Assembly (NCBI GenBank): GCA_015233565.1
Contig: JADFXM010000009.1
Coordinates: 1 to 64,000 of the forward strand
Length of the DNA: 64,000 nucleotides
From: Candidatus Rifleibacteriota bacterium
Lineage (GTDB): Bacteria > Muiribacteriota > Ozemobacteria > Ozemobacterales > Ozemobacteraceae
Reading direction: 5' to 3'
Each line of letters starts with the position of its first letter. Within the stretch, counting starts at the first letter, position 1. The position numbers and the translations under genes were made by a program. Below are positions 1 through 9,543 of this stretch, piece by piece. Under the pieces are notes generated by a model. The model searched no databases, was not told the origin of the DNA, and saw nothing but the letters and a program-made list of their open reading frames with translations.

Positions 1-46
1 AATGTTGGGGATTACTGTCCATAGAAACCGGATGTGAAGAAGGCAT
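1..46 (-). CDS. 5' end of an unidentified gene running off the left edge
   Basis: On the minus strand a GGAGG ribosome-binding site (complement of 54-58) lies 7 nt before an ATG at 46-44. The reading frame stays open to the window edge, giving MPSSHPVSMDSNPQH. The spacing is good and the same GGAGG-plus-short-spacer arrangement precedes the pyrophosphatase gene upstream. Only 15 codons are visible, so no function can be proposed. It reads in the same direction as the pyrophosphatase but is separated from it by a terminator, so it probably has its own promoter. Confidence 0.5.
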   Translation of the reverse strand, partial: MPSSHPVSMDSNPQH

Positions 47-148
47 AGAAAATTCCTCCAAAAAAAAGTTTGAACGAATTTTATTCCGTTTTTTCGGAAA
101 TTTTTAGCACTTTTGCCGAAAGGACACAGTTCATTGCGTAAAATTAGC

Positions 149-194
149 AAAAAAAAATTTACCCCGGTCGAAAATACATGACTGGGGCAAATTT
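149..194 (-). terminator. Rho-independent terminator after the pyrophosphatase gene
   Basis: Read on the minus strand, GCCCC-A-GTC pairs with GAC-C-GGGGT around an AT-rich loop, followed by a run of nine T. It begins about 25 nt past the stop codon of the pyrophosphatase gene, where a terminator for that gene is expected. Confidence 0.75.
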
Positions 195-217
195 TTTAAA
201 ACAGTCAGCTATGAGTT

Positions 218-3200
218 TTACTTTGTATCGAATTCTCTTTTCACTTCACGCTTTGATTGCCAATGCGACCAGATAAGAGACATGGCAGCGATAAATACTG
301 CAAGAAACCAGAATCCGTCATGTTCCTTAAATCCAAACGTAGGATTCAGAAGATATTTTTCCTCCACCGCAAATCGTTTGACTGAATCCACGACATGCCT
401 GTCATAACCCAAAAGCAATGGAACGGCAAGGATGGAAACCATGTTCATGACTTTCAAAAGTGGGTTTATTGCCGGGCCCGCAGTATCTTTCAGAGGATCG
501 CCAACGGTGTCACCGGTGACTGAGGCCTTATGTTTTTCGCTTCCTTTACCAGTGTTTTTCACAGCATCTCTGGGCTCATCTTCAACCATTTTCTTAGCAT
601 TATCCCAGGCGCCACCGGCATTGCACATCAAGGACGCGAATAGCTGTCCAACAACAATTGAACCTCCCAGGAATCCAGCTAATGCGACAGGGCCGAGCAA
701 AAAGCCAACCAAAATCGGTGAAAACACCGCTAACAAAGCCGGACCGACAAGCTCTTTCTGAGCGGCAGCCGTACAAATATTAACTACGCGTCCGTATTCC
801 GGTTTAACCGTTCCCTCCATAACACCAGGGCGATGAAATTGCATGCGGCATTCATTAACAATCAAAAAGGCCGCCCGTCCGACAGCTCTGATCGTCATAG
901 AAGAGAAAAGAAGCGGCACCGAGCCTCCCAGTAACATTCCAATCAAAAGACTTGGATTGGAAATGGTAAGCAATGCGGCAACTTTATCAAACATTCCCAT
1001 CGGGAGAACCTTGGTTTCACCACCACCTCCGGAACCAATTACGGTGATAAAACTGGCGAACAGTGATACGGCAGCTATGACTGCTGAACCGATTGCCACA
1101 CCTTTGGTTACGGCTTTGGTTGTGTTTCCGACTGCATCAAGATCAGACAGGACCTGGCGAGCTTCCTTGTATTTTTCCGCTCCCATCTCCTTTTCGTCGT
1201 AACCCATTTCACCGATTCCGTTTGCGTTGTCAGCAACAGGGCCGAAAACATCCATGGAAATAGTATTTCCAGTCATAGTCAACATCCCAATACCGCACAT
1301 CGCAACCCCATATGCAATGCAAATAGCATTCGTTCCGGAATAAACTATAACGGAAGAAAATATTGCCACGCTTAAAACAATGGCAGTTGCAACCGCTGAT
1401 TCGCATCCAAGAGCAAAACCCTCGATGATATTAGTCGCATGGCCGGTAGTACAAGTTTTCACCATTTCTTTTACCGGTGAGAATTCTGTTCCTGTGTAAT
1501 ACTCCGTTACCCGATTAAGTACAACGCATAGTATTATTCCTATCAAACATGTATAAGCTGGACGCATATCCAGGACCCAGCCATCTCGCGTAAGCATGTT
1601 AAAATTGGCCCAGTGCGGAACTTGAGACAACCATGGGCGCATAGGATCAGGAGCGAAATAGAGGTAAAAAGCGCCAAGAAGAATGAAGCCAAAAACGGAG
1701 ATAACCGAACCGGCATAAAATCCAATGTTTATGCTGCTCATTGCATCGGCAACATGTCCTTTATCACCGGCCCTGACAAGGTAGGTCGAAATGATGGAGG
1801 CAAAAACTCCAATTGCTCTAACGAGAATTGGAAACATGACTCCTTTATGTCCGAAAGCGACGTAACCCAGAATCATTGCGGCAACAATAGTTACTTCATA
1901 TGACTCAAAAATATCCGCCGCCATTCCAGCGCAATCTCCGACGTTATCGCCAACGTTATCAGCGATAGTAGCAGCGTTTCGGGGATCATCTTCCGGAATA
2001 TCTTTTTCAATCTTACCGACCAAGTCAGCTCCAACATCAGCTGCTTTGGTGTAAATTCCGCCCCCGACTCTCATAAAGAGTGCCAAAAGGGTACCACCAA
2101 AACCGAATCCAAGGAGGGCTTCATATGCATGTTCCCCATAGATCATGAAGATCAGTGTGCCACCCAGTAGCCCAAGGCCATCGGTGAGCATCCCTGTAAT
2201 TGTTCCGGTTCGATATCCGAGAATGAGAGCTTTTCCAAATCCCACTGTGGCGGCAGCCGCAACACGCAGGTTGCCGAGAGTGGCAAGCGACATTCCCACA
2301 TAACCAACGGTTCCGGAAAAAAGTGCCCCTAAAAGGAAAGCGCCAGCACGTCCCCATGCAAAGGGGTCCCGAAAGCCCATTGATGAAGTCATTGCTTTCG
2401 CAAGAAATAGCACTATAACCAAAAGGAAAATAAGTAATCCGACAATTGTTAGTTGTCTCTTCAAATATGCAATCGCGCCTTCCCGAACAGCTTCAGCAAC
2501 AGCTTGCATTTTTGCGGTGCCCGTTTCTGCTTGTCTTACCTGGCACATTAAAAAGTATGCATACAGAAGCCCAGACAAAGCTACGAATACAACAATCAGA
2601 AGTGCATAACGTTCGCCAGTTGAATATTTCGGAGAATAATAAAATTCGAAATAGCTAAATCCTGCTTCAGAAGCAGGTTTATTTAAAACTGTTTCAATCG
2701 GAACAGCTTCTTTTGTTCCTGCCACATTTGGAAGAGGAATTACTGTTGCACCCTCGACTGGGGGGGTTACCTGATTCGATTCCGGCACATTAGGAGCTGA
2801 ATCAGATGTCATCGGAACATTGGGAGCTGCTGCCGGCAAAGGAGTCACATTTTGAGCACCCGAATTCGCCACCGCAGAACTAGGAGCTATATCACCCGCC
2901 GCAGGCACGCTAGGAGCTGGAGCCGGAAGATTCGTTCCATTCGGAGTTACCGCACTTGGCCCTGGAACATTCGTTCCAGCCGAATTAAGAGTGGGGTCAC
3001 TTGGAGTTAACAAATTTGGAGCTGCTGCAGGAGAAGGAGCTCCATTTAGGGTGTCCGGAACACCCGCATTCGTCACCGGGGGCACCGGAGCCGGAACAGT
3101 CTGAACTAGCGATCCAGTCGAAGGTTCAGGAGTTTTCCCGGCTGGCACATTTATACCTGCAGGATTGTTCGAAGTTAACTGTGTCTCGTTTGTTGCAGCT

Positions 3201-3316
3201 TGCAAATAACCCTTCACATCCTGAAAAAAGAAAAGGAAACTAACAAATATCATGAGAACGGTCGTAGAAATAAATCTATGGCGTATTAAACTGCCTTTTA
3301 GATTAGATAAAAACAT
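218..3316 (-). CDS. hppA: K+-independent proton-translocating membrane pyrophosphatase with Pro/Ala-rich N-terminal extension
   Basis: Hydrolyses pyrophosphate and pumps protons across the membrane. The hallmark pyrophosphate-binding segment DVGADLVGKIEKD followed by NVGDNVGDCAGMAADIFESY is at about residues 425-474, and the protein has many membrane helices. Near residue 730 it reads GNTTKA. In this family Lys at that position marks K+-independent proton pumps, whereas Ala marks K+-dependent ones. At 1032 residues it is some 250-300 longer than usual. The excess is N-terminal: a signal-like helix (residues 14-34) and about 180 residues rich in Pro, Ala, Asn, Val and Thr with APNVP-type repeats, then the normal first helix near 236. 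The start is supported by GGAGGA 6 nt before the ATG. Family assignment is certain; the role of the extension is unknown. Confidence 0.96.
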   Translation of the reverse strand: MFLSNLKGSLIRHRFISTTVLMIFVSFLFFFQDVKGYLQAATNETQLTSNNPAGINVPAGKTPEPSTGSLVQTVPAPVPPVTNAGVPDTLNGAPSPAAAPNLLTPSDPTLNSAGTNVPGPSAVTPNGTNLPAPAPSVPAAGDIAPSSAVANSGAQNVTPLPAAAPNVPMTSDSAPNVPESNQVTPPVEGATVIPLPNVAGTKEAVPIETVLNKPASEAGFSYFEFYYSPKYSTGERYALLIVVFVALSGLLYAYFLMCQVRQAETGTAKMQAVAEAVREGAIAYLKRQLTIVGLLIFLLVIVLFLAKAMTSSMGFRDPFAWGRAGAFLLGALFSGTVGYVGMSLATLGNLRVAAAATVGFGKALILGYRTGTITGMLTDGLGLLGGTLIFMIYGEHAYEALLGFGFGGTLLALFMRVGGGIYTKAADVGADLVGKIEKDIPEDDPRNAATIADNVGDNVGDCAGMAADIFESYEVTIVAAMILGYVAFGHKGVMFPILVRAIGVFASIISTYLVRAGDKGHVADAMSSINIGFYAGSVISVFGFILLGAFYLYFAPDPMRPWLSQVPHWANFNMLTRDGWVLDMRPAYTCLIGIILCVVLNRVTEYYTGTEFSPVKEMVKTCTTGHATNIIEGFALGCESAVATAIVLSVAIFSSVIVYSGTNAICIAYGVAMCGIGMLTMTGNTISMDVFGPVADNANGIGEMGYDEKEMGAEKYKEARQVLSDLDAVGNTTKAVTKGVAIGSAVIAAVSLFASFITVIGSGGGGETKVLPMGMFDKVAALLTISNPSLLIGMLLGGSVPLLFSSMTIRAVGRAAFLIVNECRMQFHRPGVMEGTVKPEYGRVVNICTAAAQKELVGPALLAVFSPILVGFLLGPVALAGFLGGSIVVGQLFASLMCNAGGAWDNAKKMVEDEPRDAVKNTGKGSEKHKASVTGDTVGDPLKDTAGPAINPLLKVMNMVSILAVPLLLGYDRHVVDSVKRFAVEEKYLLNPTFGFKEHDGFWFLAVFIAAMSLIWSHWQSKREVKREFDTK

Positions 3317-3784
3317 GAAATTCCTCCATTAACATTATATTTCCTCAGCTCTGTCTTTCTGATTGTAAAATTCCCCCTTTTAAAAAAAAATATAATCCCT
3401 TTTTCACGATTAAAAAATATAGTTATTGAATGGATTATCGGCTATTAACAATAAAATCTTACCGGCAATAATCAAACCGGTCTTCCAGCATCAATTGCCC
3501 GAGAGGCCTCGATTATTGAAAAAATTCATTTTGAACTTTCAAAAGCTGTGGGGTTTCACATTTCTTTTGGGAACAGCTTCCGAAAGCAGTTTTGCACCCT
3601 CATTTTTTTTTGGGTTCTTCACGAGCGTCTTTCAAGCAATTTTCCTGAAATTGCCACGAACAAAAATAAAAGTAATGTGTAGAAGTAAAATAGTAGCCAT
3701 CCCATGGAAGGTCTGGCTACCATCCTGTATTTCCTAAATTAGAATCCAAAACATCCAAAATAATAAAATTATTGGATTATTGAA
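3317..3784. other. Intergenic region without a convincing gene
   Basis: This is the upstream region of the pyrophosphatase gene, so its promoter should be at the right-hand side of the gene start. A 103-codon open frame at 3426-3737 (+) has no good ribosome-binding site and an unlikely composition, so I do not call it a gene. I see no hairpin terminator for the next gene. Confidence 0.4.
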
Positions 3785-4333
3785 TTAGGGCTGCTTAACC
3801 TCAACAAGAGTAATAGATGTAGTAGTTTTCATCGGTTTTTCCATATTGGAAAGGGTCTTAACCATTGAACCCGGTACATCATCAGAGCTCCATATTTTGG
3901 AGACAACACTTCCTTCTCCTACTTTTACTTCAGTTTCGACGACATGGCATTTATATTTTCCACCTGCGATCGATAATTCTTCGTCACTCTCCTTGGGTTT
4001 GGCAGCCTCGGCAGTTGCAGGAGCGACTTTGTCGACCTTTGCCAAATATTCCATCTTAGTCTTGGGCATATCCACTGGTTTTCCCATTACAGCCATCGAT
4101 CCGGACATTTCAACCACCACTTTTTCAGGAGTGAGCTCGGCTAAGGTATAAACAATATCACTTTCGGTTTTGTTGCCAGCTACATCGCTTTCCTGCTTGT
4201 ATTTCACGCTTGTCCCGATTTTGAATTTCGCCCATTTTTGGTACATTGGATTATCGACCTTGTCCTGTGCGAACAATGCACAAGTCATAGAAAACATAAA
4301 GAAAAACACGATCATTGCAGCAATTCGTTTCAT
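3785..4333 (-). CDS. Secreted protein of unknown function
   Basis: A 182-residue protein with a clear signal peptide (MKRIAAMIVFFFMFSMTCA, then LFAQ before a likely cleavage site). The ATG at 4333 is chosen over the upstream one at 4345 because GGAGG lies 5 nt before it and it gives a standard signal peptide. The mature part is short, probably beta-rich, with alternating Val/Thr/Lys and a lysine-rich linker near the middle (AEAAKPKESDEE). It has no cysteine-based lipobox and one isolated cysteine (GGKYKCHVVE). It is exported to the periplasm or surface. I do not recognise a family. Confidence 0.8.
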   Translation of the reverse strand: MKRIAAMIVFFFMFSMTCALFAQDKVDNPMYQKWAKFKIGTSVKYKQESDVAGNKTESDIVYTLAELTPEKVVVEMSGSMAVMGKPVDMPKTKMEYLAKVDKVAPATAEAAKPKESDEELSIAGGKYKCHVVETEVKVGEGSVVSKIWSSDDVPGSMVKTLSNMEKPMKTTTSITLVEVKQP

Positions 4334-4711
4334 TAGTGCCTCCAAAAAAATTTAATTTATCCGCGACACGTAACATAATCCAATTTTTTTTTTTTTTCAA
4401 GAATGAGCTTTTTCCAGCACTGTATAAATTTTACACACAAATTCAAAGAAAATTCAGCATTAACAAATATTGTGAAATATCTCCTCTTCCCCCAAAAAAT
4501 CGGTAAAAATCAAATATCCAACATCATTTAATTTTTTCCCATCCGCATTCTTTTATGCAATTTTTTCCGTAAATTTGCCAAAGTCCCAATTTTTTTTTAA
4601 ACTTTTTCAACGATTTTTTTTGTTTTTTCGTTATGAGATAGTACCCAATAAATATCAGCTCTTGATAAATTTGGAAAGAATTATGGGAAAATAACAAGGA
4701 GGAACTGTTTA
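4334..4711. other. AT-rich divergent intergenic region
   Basis: Between two divergently transcribed secreted-protein genes. It contains long T runs (4384-4399 and near 4590-4630) and must hold both promoters. I cannot point to a convincing -35/-10 pair. No gene is seen. Confidence 0.4.
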
Positions 4712-7700
4712 ATGCGTTTTATCCGTTGTACTCTGCTTTTTCTTTTGATTGCGCTTTGTTCTTTTGCGCAAACTACTGCTGGACCTAATTTTGGTTTGTT
4801 AAATCTTGATAGTCCTGCGGTTTCTCTTGCTGAAAAACCGCAATGGATTGATGCCACCCCGATTTTTCACGACATGGCTGTTGAAGGCGCCAATAAATTT
4901 CATAAATTTACTGGAACCCTGAAAAAAGATGGCACTCCCATAGGTGGCGAGGAAAGCTTCTGGGCAATGAACATTGCCTCCAAGCAATTCGAGAAAGTCA
5001 CTGCCGTTCTTCGCAAAATTGGCAAAAATTGCTATATTTACGTGGAAAAAGGGCAGCAAGTTGAAGATTCAACTCTCGATGCAATCGCTCAGAAATTCGA
5101 TGATGTTATTTACGCTAAAGACACCACGAATTTTGGAAGTGAACCCAAGCCCGGAGTCGACGGCGATGACAGAATCACTCTTCTGATGATGGACATCAAA
5201 GATGGCTGGGAACCTGGAAAAGGTTATGTAGGCGGATATTTTTTCCCCTTCAATGAATATTCCACAAAAGAATTCCCCCAAAGCAATGAACGCGAGATGG
5301 TTTATCTCGATATGAATCCTTCCAATCCCAAAGATCCTGAATATCTTGGAGTTGTTGCACATGAATTCCAGCATCTTATCCATTGGAATCATGATCCCAG
5401 AGAAGACAAATGGGTCAACGAAGGAATGTCTCAAATCGCATTTCACGTTTGCGGATATCCGCATCCCAGCCAGATTATGGCGTTTGCGGAAAATCCCAAT
5501 CATACCCTCGCCGCATGGAAAAACACCATTGACGATTACGGCGCAGTCTATTTGTTCTTCTACTATTTGACAACAAAGTATATTCCATCATCCGGAATTC
5601 TTACCAAAGAAATTGTCGCCGACCAAGGCAAAAGCATTGCAGGTGTAAATTCCGCAATTACCAAACTTGGAATTCCAACTGAATACGCAAAAGTCTTCAG
5701 CGATTGGATCGTAGCGAACATAGTTTCCGATCCTTCCATCAATGGTGGAAAATATGGCTACGACAGCACTTTACCAGTCAAGCTCAGCACCCATGCCGTT
5801 TTCCCAACCGCCACTCCTGTTACCGCTACCGGAAGCCTTCTTCCTTGGGCGGCAGAATATTATCAGGTGACCAATGAATCATTTTGGAAACCTGCAAATC
5901 CGACTTTAGCCGATCCCATCGAAGTTGCGATGCCAGATCTCGGTGCCGTTGTATGGTGCCTCGACGATGGAAAAATTCCTCCACAGACAATGTGGCCAGC
6001 AAAAACACGCCTCGTTAGCGACGGAAAACTTCTTTTGACCAAACTTGGCCAAGGTGAAACTTTCCGCGTAGGGCCCTTCACATCATTTCCTGCTTCCAAA
6101 TTAAACATTTCTGTCTACAACTCGGCTTTCATTCCAATTGATCATGGCCAAGTAAGAATTAACAAAGATTCCGCAGGAATTGCCCCAATTCATGGCAAGC
6201 TCACTTTCGCTTTCAAAGGAAAGAAAAAAGGCACTTACGAGATTAAGCTCGTCACCGAAGGAACCACCACCAATGTCACTCCAATCACCCTTGATGCCAA
6301 CAATGCCGGAACTTGTGATGTAAACGCTTTCGGAACCGATGTAAAACGCGCGATCGTTATTGTCGGAAACGCCGGCGAAAAAGATTTTGATTACGAATTG
6401 ACAACTACTCTTGCCCCAACCCAGCTGAATATCACTCAAATCGCAGCTGGTTTGAAAAGAGGGAATGAACTGATTGAGACCCTCAAGCCAATGGTGGCAA
6501 AGAACAACGAACTTCTTGGAAATCTCTACACTTCAGCTATTCAGGAATACAGCGACCTTCTTAAAGAGGGCGTTGTGAAACTTGATCCAACTTCAAATCC
6601 AGAAGCTTCAGTTGAATATCAAACACTTTCCAAGTTACCGAAGAATGCCGGATTGGTTCCATTGGTTAAAATCCTCTCCGAAAAAGCTTCTTTCGGTTCA
6701 CAACATGGCCAAGCCTGGACGAAGGAAACCAAAGATTGTCTTGACACTCTTATTTCCGAAAATGCCAGCGAAGTTCTTTCTAATGAAGAATCAGCTCTGC
6801 CAACCACAGTCAGAGACGACAACAATGATACTGCTCATACCAATATCATTTATTTGACCAACAAGAAAAAAGAGTTGATTGAACTTTTGACTCATCTCAA
6901 GATCGACCCGAAGTTTCTTGAAGGTCAGATTATTCAGATGTACAAGCTCTTATCGCTTCAATTGAACCTGCCCAATATTCCTCTTCCAAATGGTTTAGGA
7001 TTAGCGGACTATAAAGAAGAAACAGCAAAAACCTATATTGCCAGTCTTCTTCAAGATGCAAGTGCTACTACCGATATTCAGAAAGAGTCTCTTAAGAGAT
7101 TAACCGTCGCTGAAGAACTTACTGAAAGATTGTACAATGACAATCTTACAATGGCGGAAGACTTCGGTCTTTGCCTTTATGAAACCGCAAGATTGGTTCT
7201 GTGTGCAAGAGAAACTCTTCTTTCCGTTGCTTCCGGACTTTCAAATGTCCCAGGCGCCGGTCCGCTGGTTAAAAAAGTCGTTAATGCGATCATCGGAAAA
7301 GCCCTTGGAATCGTAGTCAGAATCACCAATCTTACCGCTGTAAAGTTAAAACCACCCTATAATACCATTGTTCCAATCGCAGTCCAACTTGGTGCACAGG
7401 TTGCTGCAAAAGCTCTCCATGTTCACATGGCAGAGAAAGACTCCTGGATCAAGCCCTGGGCAGCTAAAACTGTTGCCAAGTATGCATTGACCGCTTGTCC
7501 AAAAATCGGTTACGTAGCCAAAACCCAGGAATCAGTTGACGCTGGAGTACCATTAGCTACCGCTAATAACTTCAACGGCACCTATGATGATGCAGTCAAA
7601 GCAGTATTAGACGACGGAAACCCGGTTGCATCCACTTCAATTTATGAAGCGTTCATTACAAACATTAACGCCGTTCATGATCTCACCACCAAAGAAGTGG

Positions 7701-8662
7701 AATATTCCAAGATCGCCAAAGCCGTTGCTGAAATAGCAGCTTATGCAACTCTCATTGATCCGACCAACATCAGCAAAGTAGTTGGAGTGTTGGCTACCGC
7801 AGTCTCCGGTGGAGCACTCGGCCACGGAATGGTCAACTCCATGAGCAATTTCTACAAAACTCCTGAAATGCTCGCCAATGGCGTTCAAAAAGCTTTCCAC
7901 CCAGGACAAGCGATTATTTCAACTGATTCCTCGATCAAGCGGGTTCCGCTTGGCCGTGGACAGAGCAGATCTTCATTGCCCGACTTGGATACCTTCTATT
8001 CCAACTACCAGGATTTGATCACTCAAGCTCAATCAGCTTTCCAATCCGGAAAAGTAAAAATTCTTGCTGACTTGACCGACAATTTGATTGCTTTCGAAGA
8101 AGCAGTTGAAGCCAACGAGAGAATGGTCTCCAGCGAATGCGAAGCCGCCCTTGCCGGAACCAAAACTGAAAATGAACTTGATGCCCTGACTGAACTCGGA
8201 GTCGAAAGCGACATGGCCCGCATGGATGTTCTGAGCGCCCTTATTCCAACAGTAATGGGCTCCATGCCCGATGGATCATTCACCGCAAAAACCAACAATG
8301 CCTCTCAACTGATGAAAAAGAGAATGAGCTGGATCAGCAAAATTCTCGGAAGATCTGACGGAAGCGTTACTCCCAAGATCTCGATCCCGCAAACCAAGGT
8401 TGTAAGAACACCCCTCGGATGGCGTGTTACATCGGTTGTTTCATTGGTCTCCCCGCACGCAAGCGAAATCACTTTCACTCTTTACGGTGCACCAGATACC
8501 ACTATCATCTCAGCACCCTCTAAAAAGCTGATTATCCCGGATCAACCAGTAACAGTTGAATGGCTAATTTCCGGAAGCGATCAAGCAGTAGGAATGCCGA
8601 TCACAATCTCCTGCGAAGCGAATGACAACATTCCCGCTATCGACTTTACCGTTCTGCCCTAG
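4712..8662 (+). CDS. Giant secreted zinc metallopeptidase (HExxH...E)
   Basis: A 1316-residue exported protein: signal peptide MRFIRCTLLFLLIALCSFA, then a peptidase domain with VAHEFQHLIHW near residue 215 and WVNEGMSQ about 18 residues later. This is the HExxH plus downstream Glu arrangement of gluzincin-type zinc proteases, in which two His and the Glu bind zinc and the first Glu is catalytic. From about residue 560 the protein is mostly helical with no recognisable domain. One stretch (about 840-900) is hydrophobic and Gly/Val-rich. The last ~100 residues look beta-rich, like a terminal Ig-like domain. The start is supported by AAGGAGG 10 nt upstream of ATG. The gene is monocistronic with its own terminator. 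The protease call is good; the substrate is unknown. Confidence 0.85.
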   Translation: MRFIRCTLLFLLIALCSFAQTTAGPNFGLLNLDSPAVSLAEKPQWIDATPIFHDMAVEGANKFHKFTGTLKKDGTPIGGEESFWAMNIASKQFEKVTAVLRKIGKNCYIYVEKGQQVEDSTLDAIAQKFDDVIYAKDTTNFGSEPKPGVDGDDRITLLMMDIKDGWEPGKGYVGGYFFPFNEYSTKEFPQSNEREMVYLDMNPSNPKDPEYLGVVAHEFQHLIHWNHDPREDKWVNEGMSQIAFHVCGYPHPSQIMAFAENPNHTLAAWKNTIDDYGAVYLFFYYLTTKYIPSSGILTKEIVADQGKSIAGVNSAITKLGIPTEYAKVFSDWIVANIVSDPSINGGKYGYDSTLPVKLSTHAVFPTATPVTATGSLLPWAAEYYQVTNESFWKPANPTLADPIEVAMPDLGAVVWCLDDGKIPPQTMWPAKTRLVSDGKLLLTKLGQGETFRVGPFTSFPASKLNISVYNSAFIPIDHGQVRINKDSAGIAPIHGKLTFAFKGKKKGTYEIKLVTEGTTTNVTPITLDANNAGTCDVNAFGTDVKRAIVIVGNAGEKDFDYELTTTLAPTQLNITQIAAGLKRGNELIETLKPMVAKNNELLGNLYTSAIQEYSDLLKEGVVKLDPTSNPEASVEYQTLSKLPKNAGLVPLVKILSEKASFGSQHGQAWTKETKDCLDTLISENASEVLSNEESALPTTVRDDNNDTAHTNIIYLTNKKKELIELLTHLKIDPKFLEGQIIQMYKLLSLQLNLPNIPLPNGLGLADYKEETAKTYIASLLQDASATTDIQKESLKRLTVAEELTERLYNDNLTMAEDFGLCLYETARLVLCARETLLSVASGLSNVPGAGPLVKKVVNAIIGKALGIVVRITNLTAVKLKPPYNTIVPIAVQLGAQVAAKALHVHMAEKDSWIKPWAAKTVAKYALTACPKIGYVAKTQESVDAGVPLATANNFNGTYDDAVKAVLDDGNPVASTSIYEAFITNINAVHDLTTKEVEYSKIAKAVAEIAAYATLIDPTNISKVVGVLATAVSGGALGHGMVNSMSNFYKTPEMLANGVQKAFHPGQAIISTDSSIKRVPLGRGQSRSSLPDLDTFYSNYQDLITQAQSAFQSGKVKILADLTDNLIAFEEAVEANERMVSSECEAALAGTKTENELDALTELGVESDMARMDVLSALIPTVMGSMPDGSFTAKTNNASQLMKKRMSWISKILGRSDGSVTPKISIPQTKVVRTPLGWRVTSVVSLVSPHASEITFTLYGAPDTTIISAPSKKLIIPDQPVTVEWLISGSDQAVGMPITISCEANDNIPAIDFTVLP

Positions 8663-8710
8663 TACTAATACAGAATACTTAAGCAAAAAACAGCATACTT
8701 AAGTAGTAAG

Positions 8711-8747
8711 AAAGACTCGTGTCGCAAGACGCGAGTCTTTTGTTTTA
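8711..8747 (+). terminator. Rho-independent terminator after the metallopeptidase gene
   Basis: GACTCGTGTC and GACGCGAGTC form a 10-bp stem (with one G-T pair) closed by a GCAA tetraloop, followed by TTTTGTTTT. It starts about 50 nt after the stop codon. Confidence 0.9.
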
Positions 8748-8802
8748 GGGGATATAATGGTATAATTTTTTTAACACTTACTATTTTTTTGGGAGCGTGA
8801 AA

Positions 8803-9441
8803 ATGAGAAACCCGAAAACCGCTGAAAAAAAAGCTGATTTTACTTACGCCGACTACTGCAAGTGGCCAGACGATGAACGCTGGGAGATAATCGAAGGTGA
8901 AGCCTACGATATGACTCCTGCACCCAACACTTCCCACCAATCAATTCTTGGAGACCTTTATCTTCAATTCGGTAATTTTTTCCGTGACAAAGAATGCCGT
9001 GTTTTCATTGCACCCTTTGATGTTAGACTTCCACAAAACAATGAAGAAGAAGATGGCAAAATCAGATCTGTAGTCCAACCTGATCTGGTCGTAGTATGCG
9101 ATCCTGAAAAAATTGATGAAAAGGGAGTCCGAGGCGCTCCGGATCTGGCAATAGAGGTGGTTTCTCCTTCGAGTGTTTCAAAAGACACTATTAAGAAGCG
9201 GCGATTGTATGAAAAACACGGCGTAAAAGAATTCTGGTTGGTCCACCCGGTTGACCGACTCGTTAGCATTTATTATTTTGGAAAGGATGGTTCATATGGC
9301 CAACCGAAGTGCTTTGATTCTGGTTCGGTCATTAAAGTGAAATCATTCGCCGGCTTGGAGATCGACTTAAAGAAAGTTTTCCCGCGAATTGAAAATGTTG
9401 TCCGGGAAAGTCCGCGAAAATATCTCGGTAGACAAAATTAA
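8803..9441 (+). CDS. Uma2-family (DUF820) putative PD-(D/E)XK endonuclease
   Basis: A 212-residue protein with the Uma2 pattern: an N-terminal YCKWPDDERWEIIEGE segment, then QPDLVVVCD, then DLAIEVVSPS, then a helix with KKRRLYEKHGVKEFWLV. The Asp of PDLVVV and Glu of IEVVS correspond to the metal-binding acids of the PD-(D/E)XK nuclease fold. These genes are often scattered and of unknown biological role. I choose the ATG at 8803 because GGGAG is 7 nt upstream; the GTG at 8797 would be too close. It is a single gene facing the convergent M28 peptidase. Confidence 0.85.
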   Translation: MRNPKTAEKKADFTYADYCKWPDDERWEIIEGEAYDMTPAPNTSHQSILGDLYLQFGNFFRDKECRVFIAPFDVRLPQNNEEEDGKIRSVVQPDLVVVCDPEKIDEKGVRGAPDLAIEVVSPSSVSKDTIKKRRLYEKHGVKEFWLVHPVDRLVSIYYFGKDGSYGQPKCFDSGSVIKVKSFAGLEIDLKKVFPRIENVVRESPRKYLGRQN

Positions 9442-9543
9442 CCTTTTCGAGCTGGTTGTCAGTGAAACTGACATGATTCTTGGACATTTTAAATCAGATG
9501 ATACAATTGAAGATGTCATTCTTGATATATGGTTGGTTCTGAT

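Noticed and set aside
3426..3737. 103-codon plus-strand open frame upstream of the pyrophosphatase
   Set aside because: No ribosome-binding site, odd Phe-rich composition from T runs, no family resemblance.
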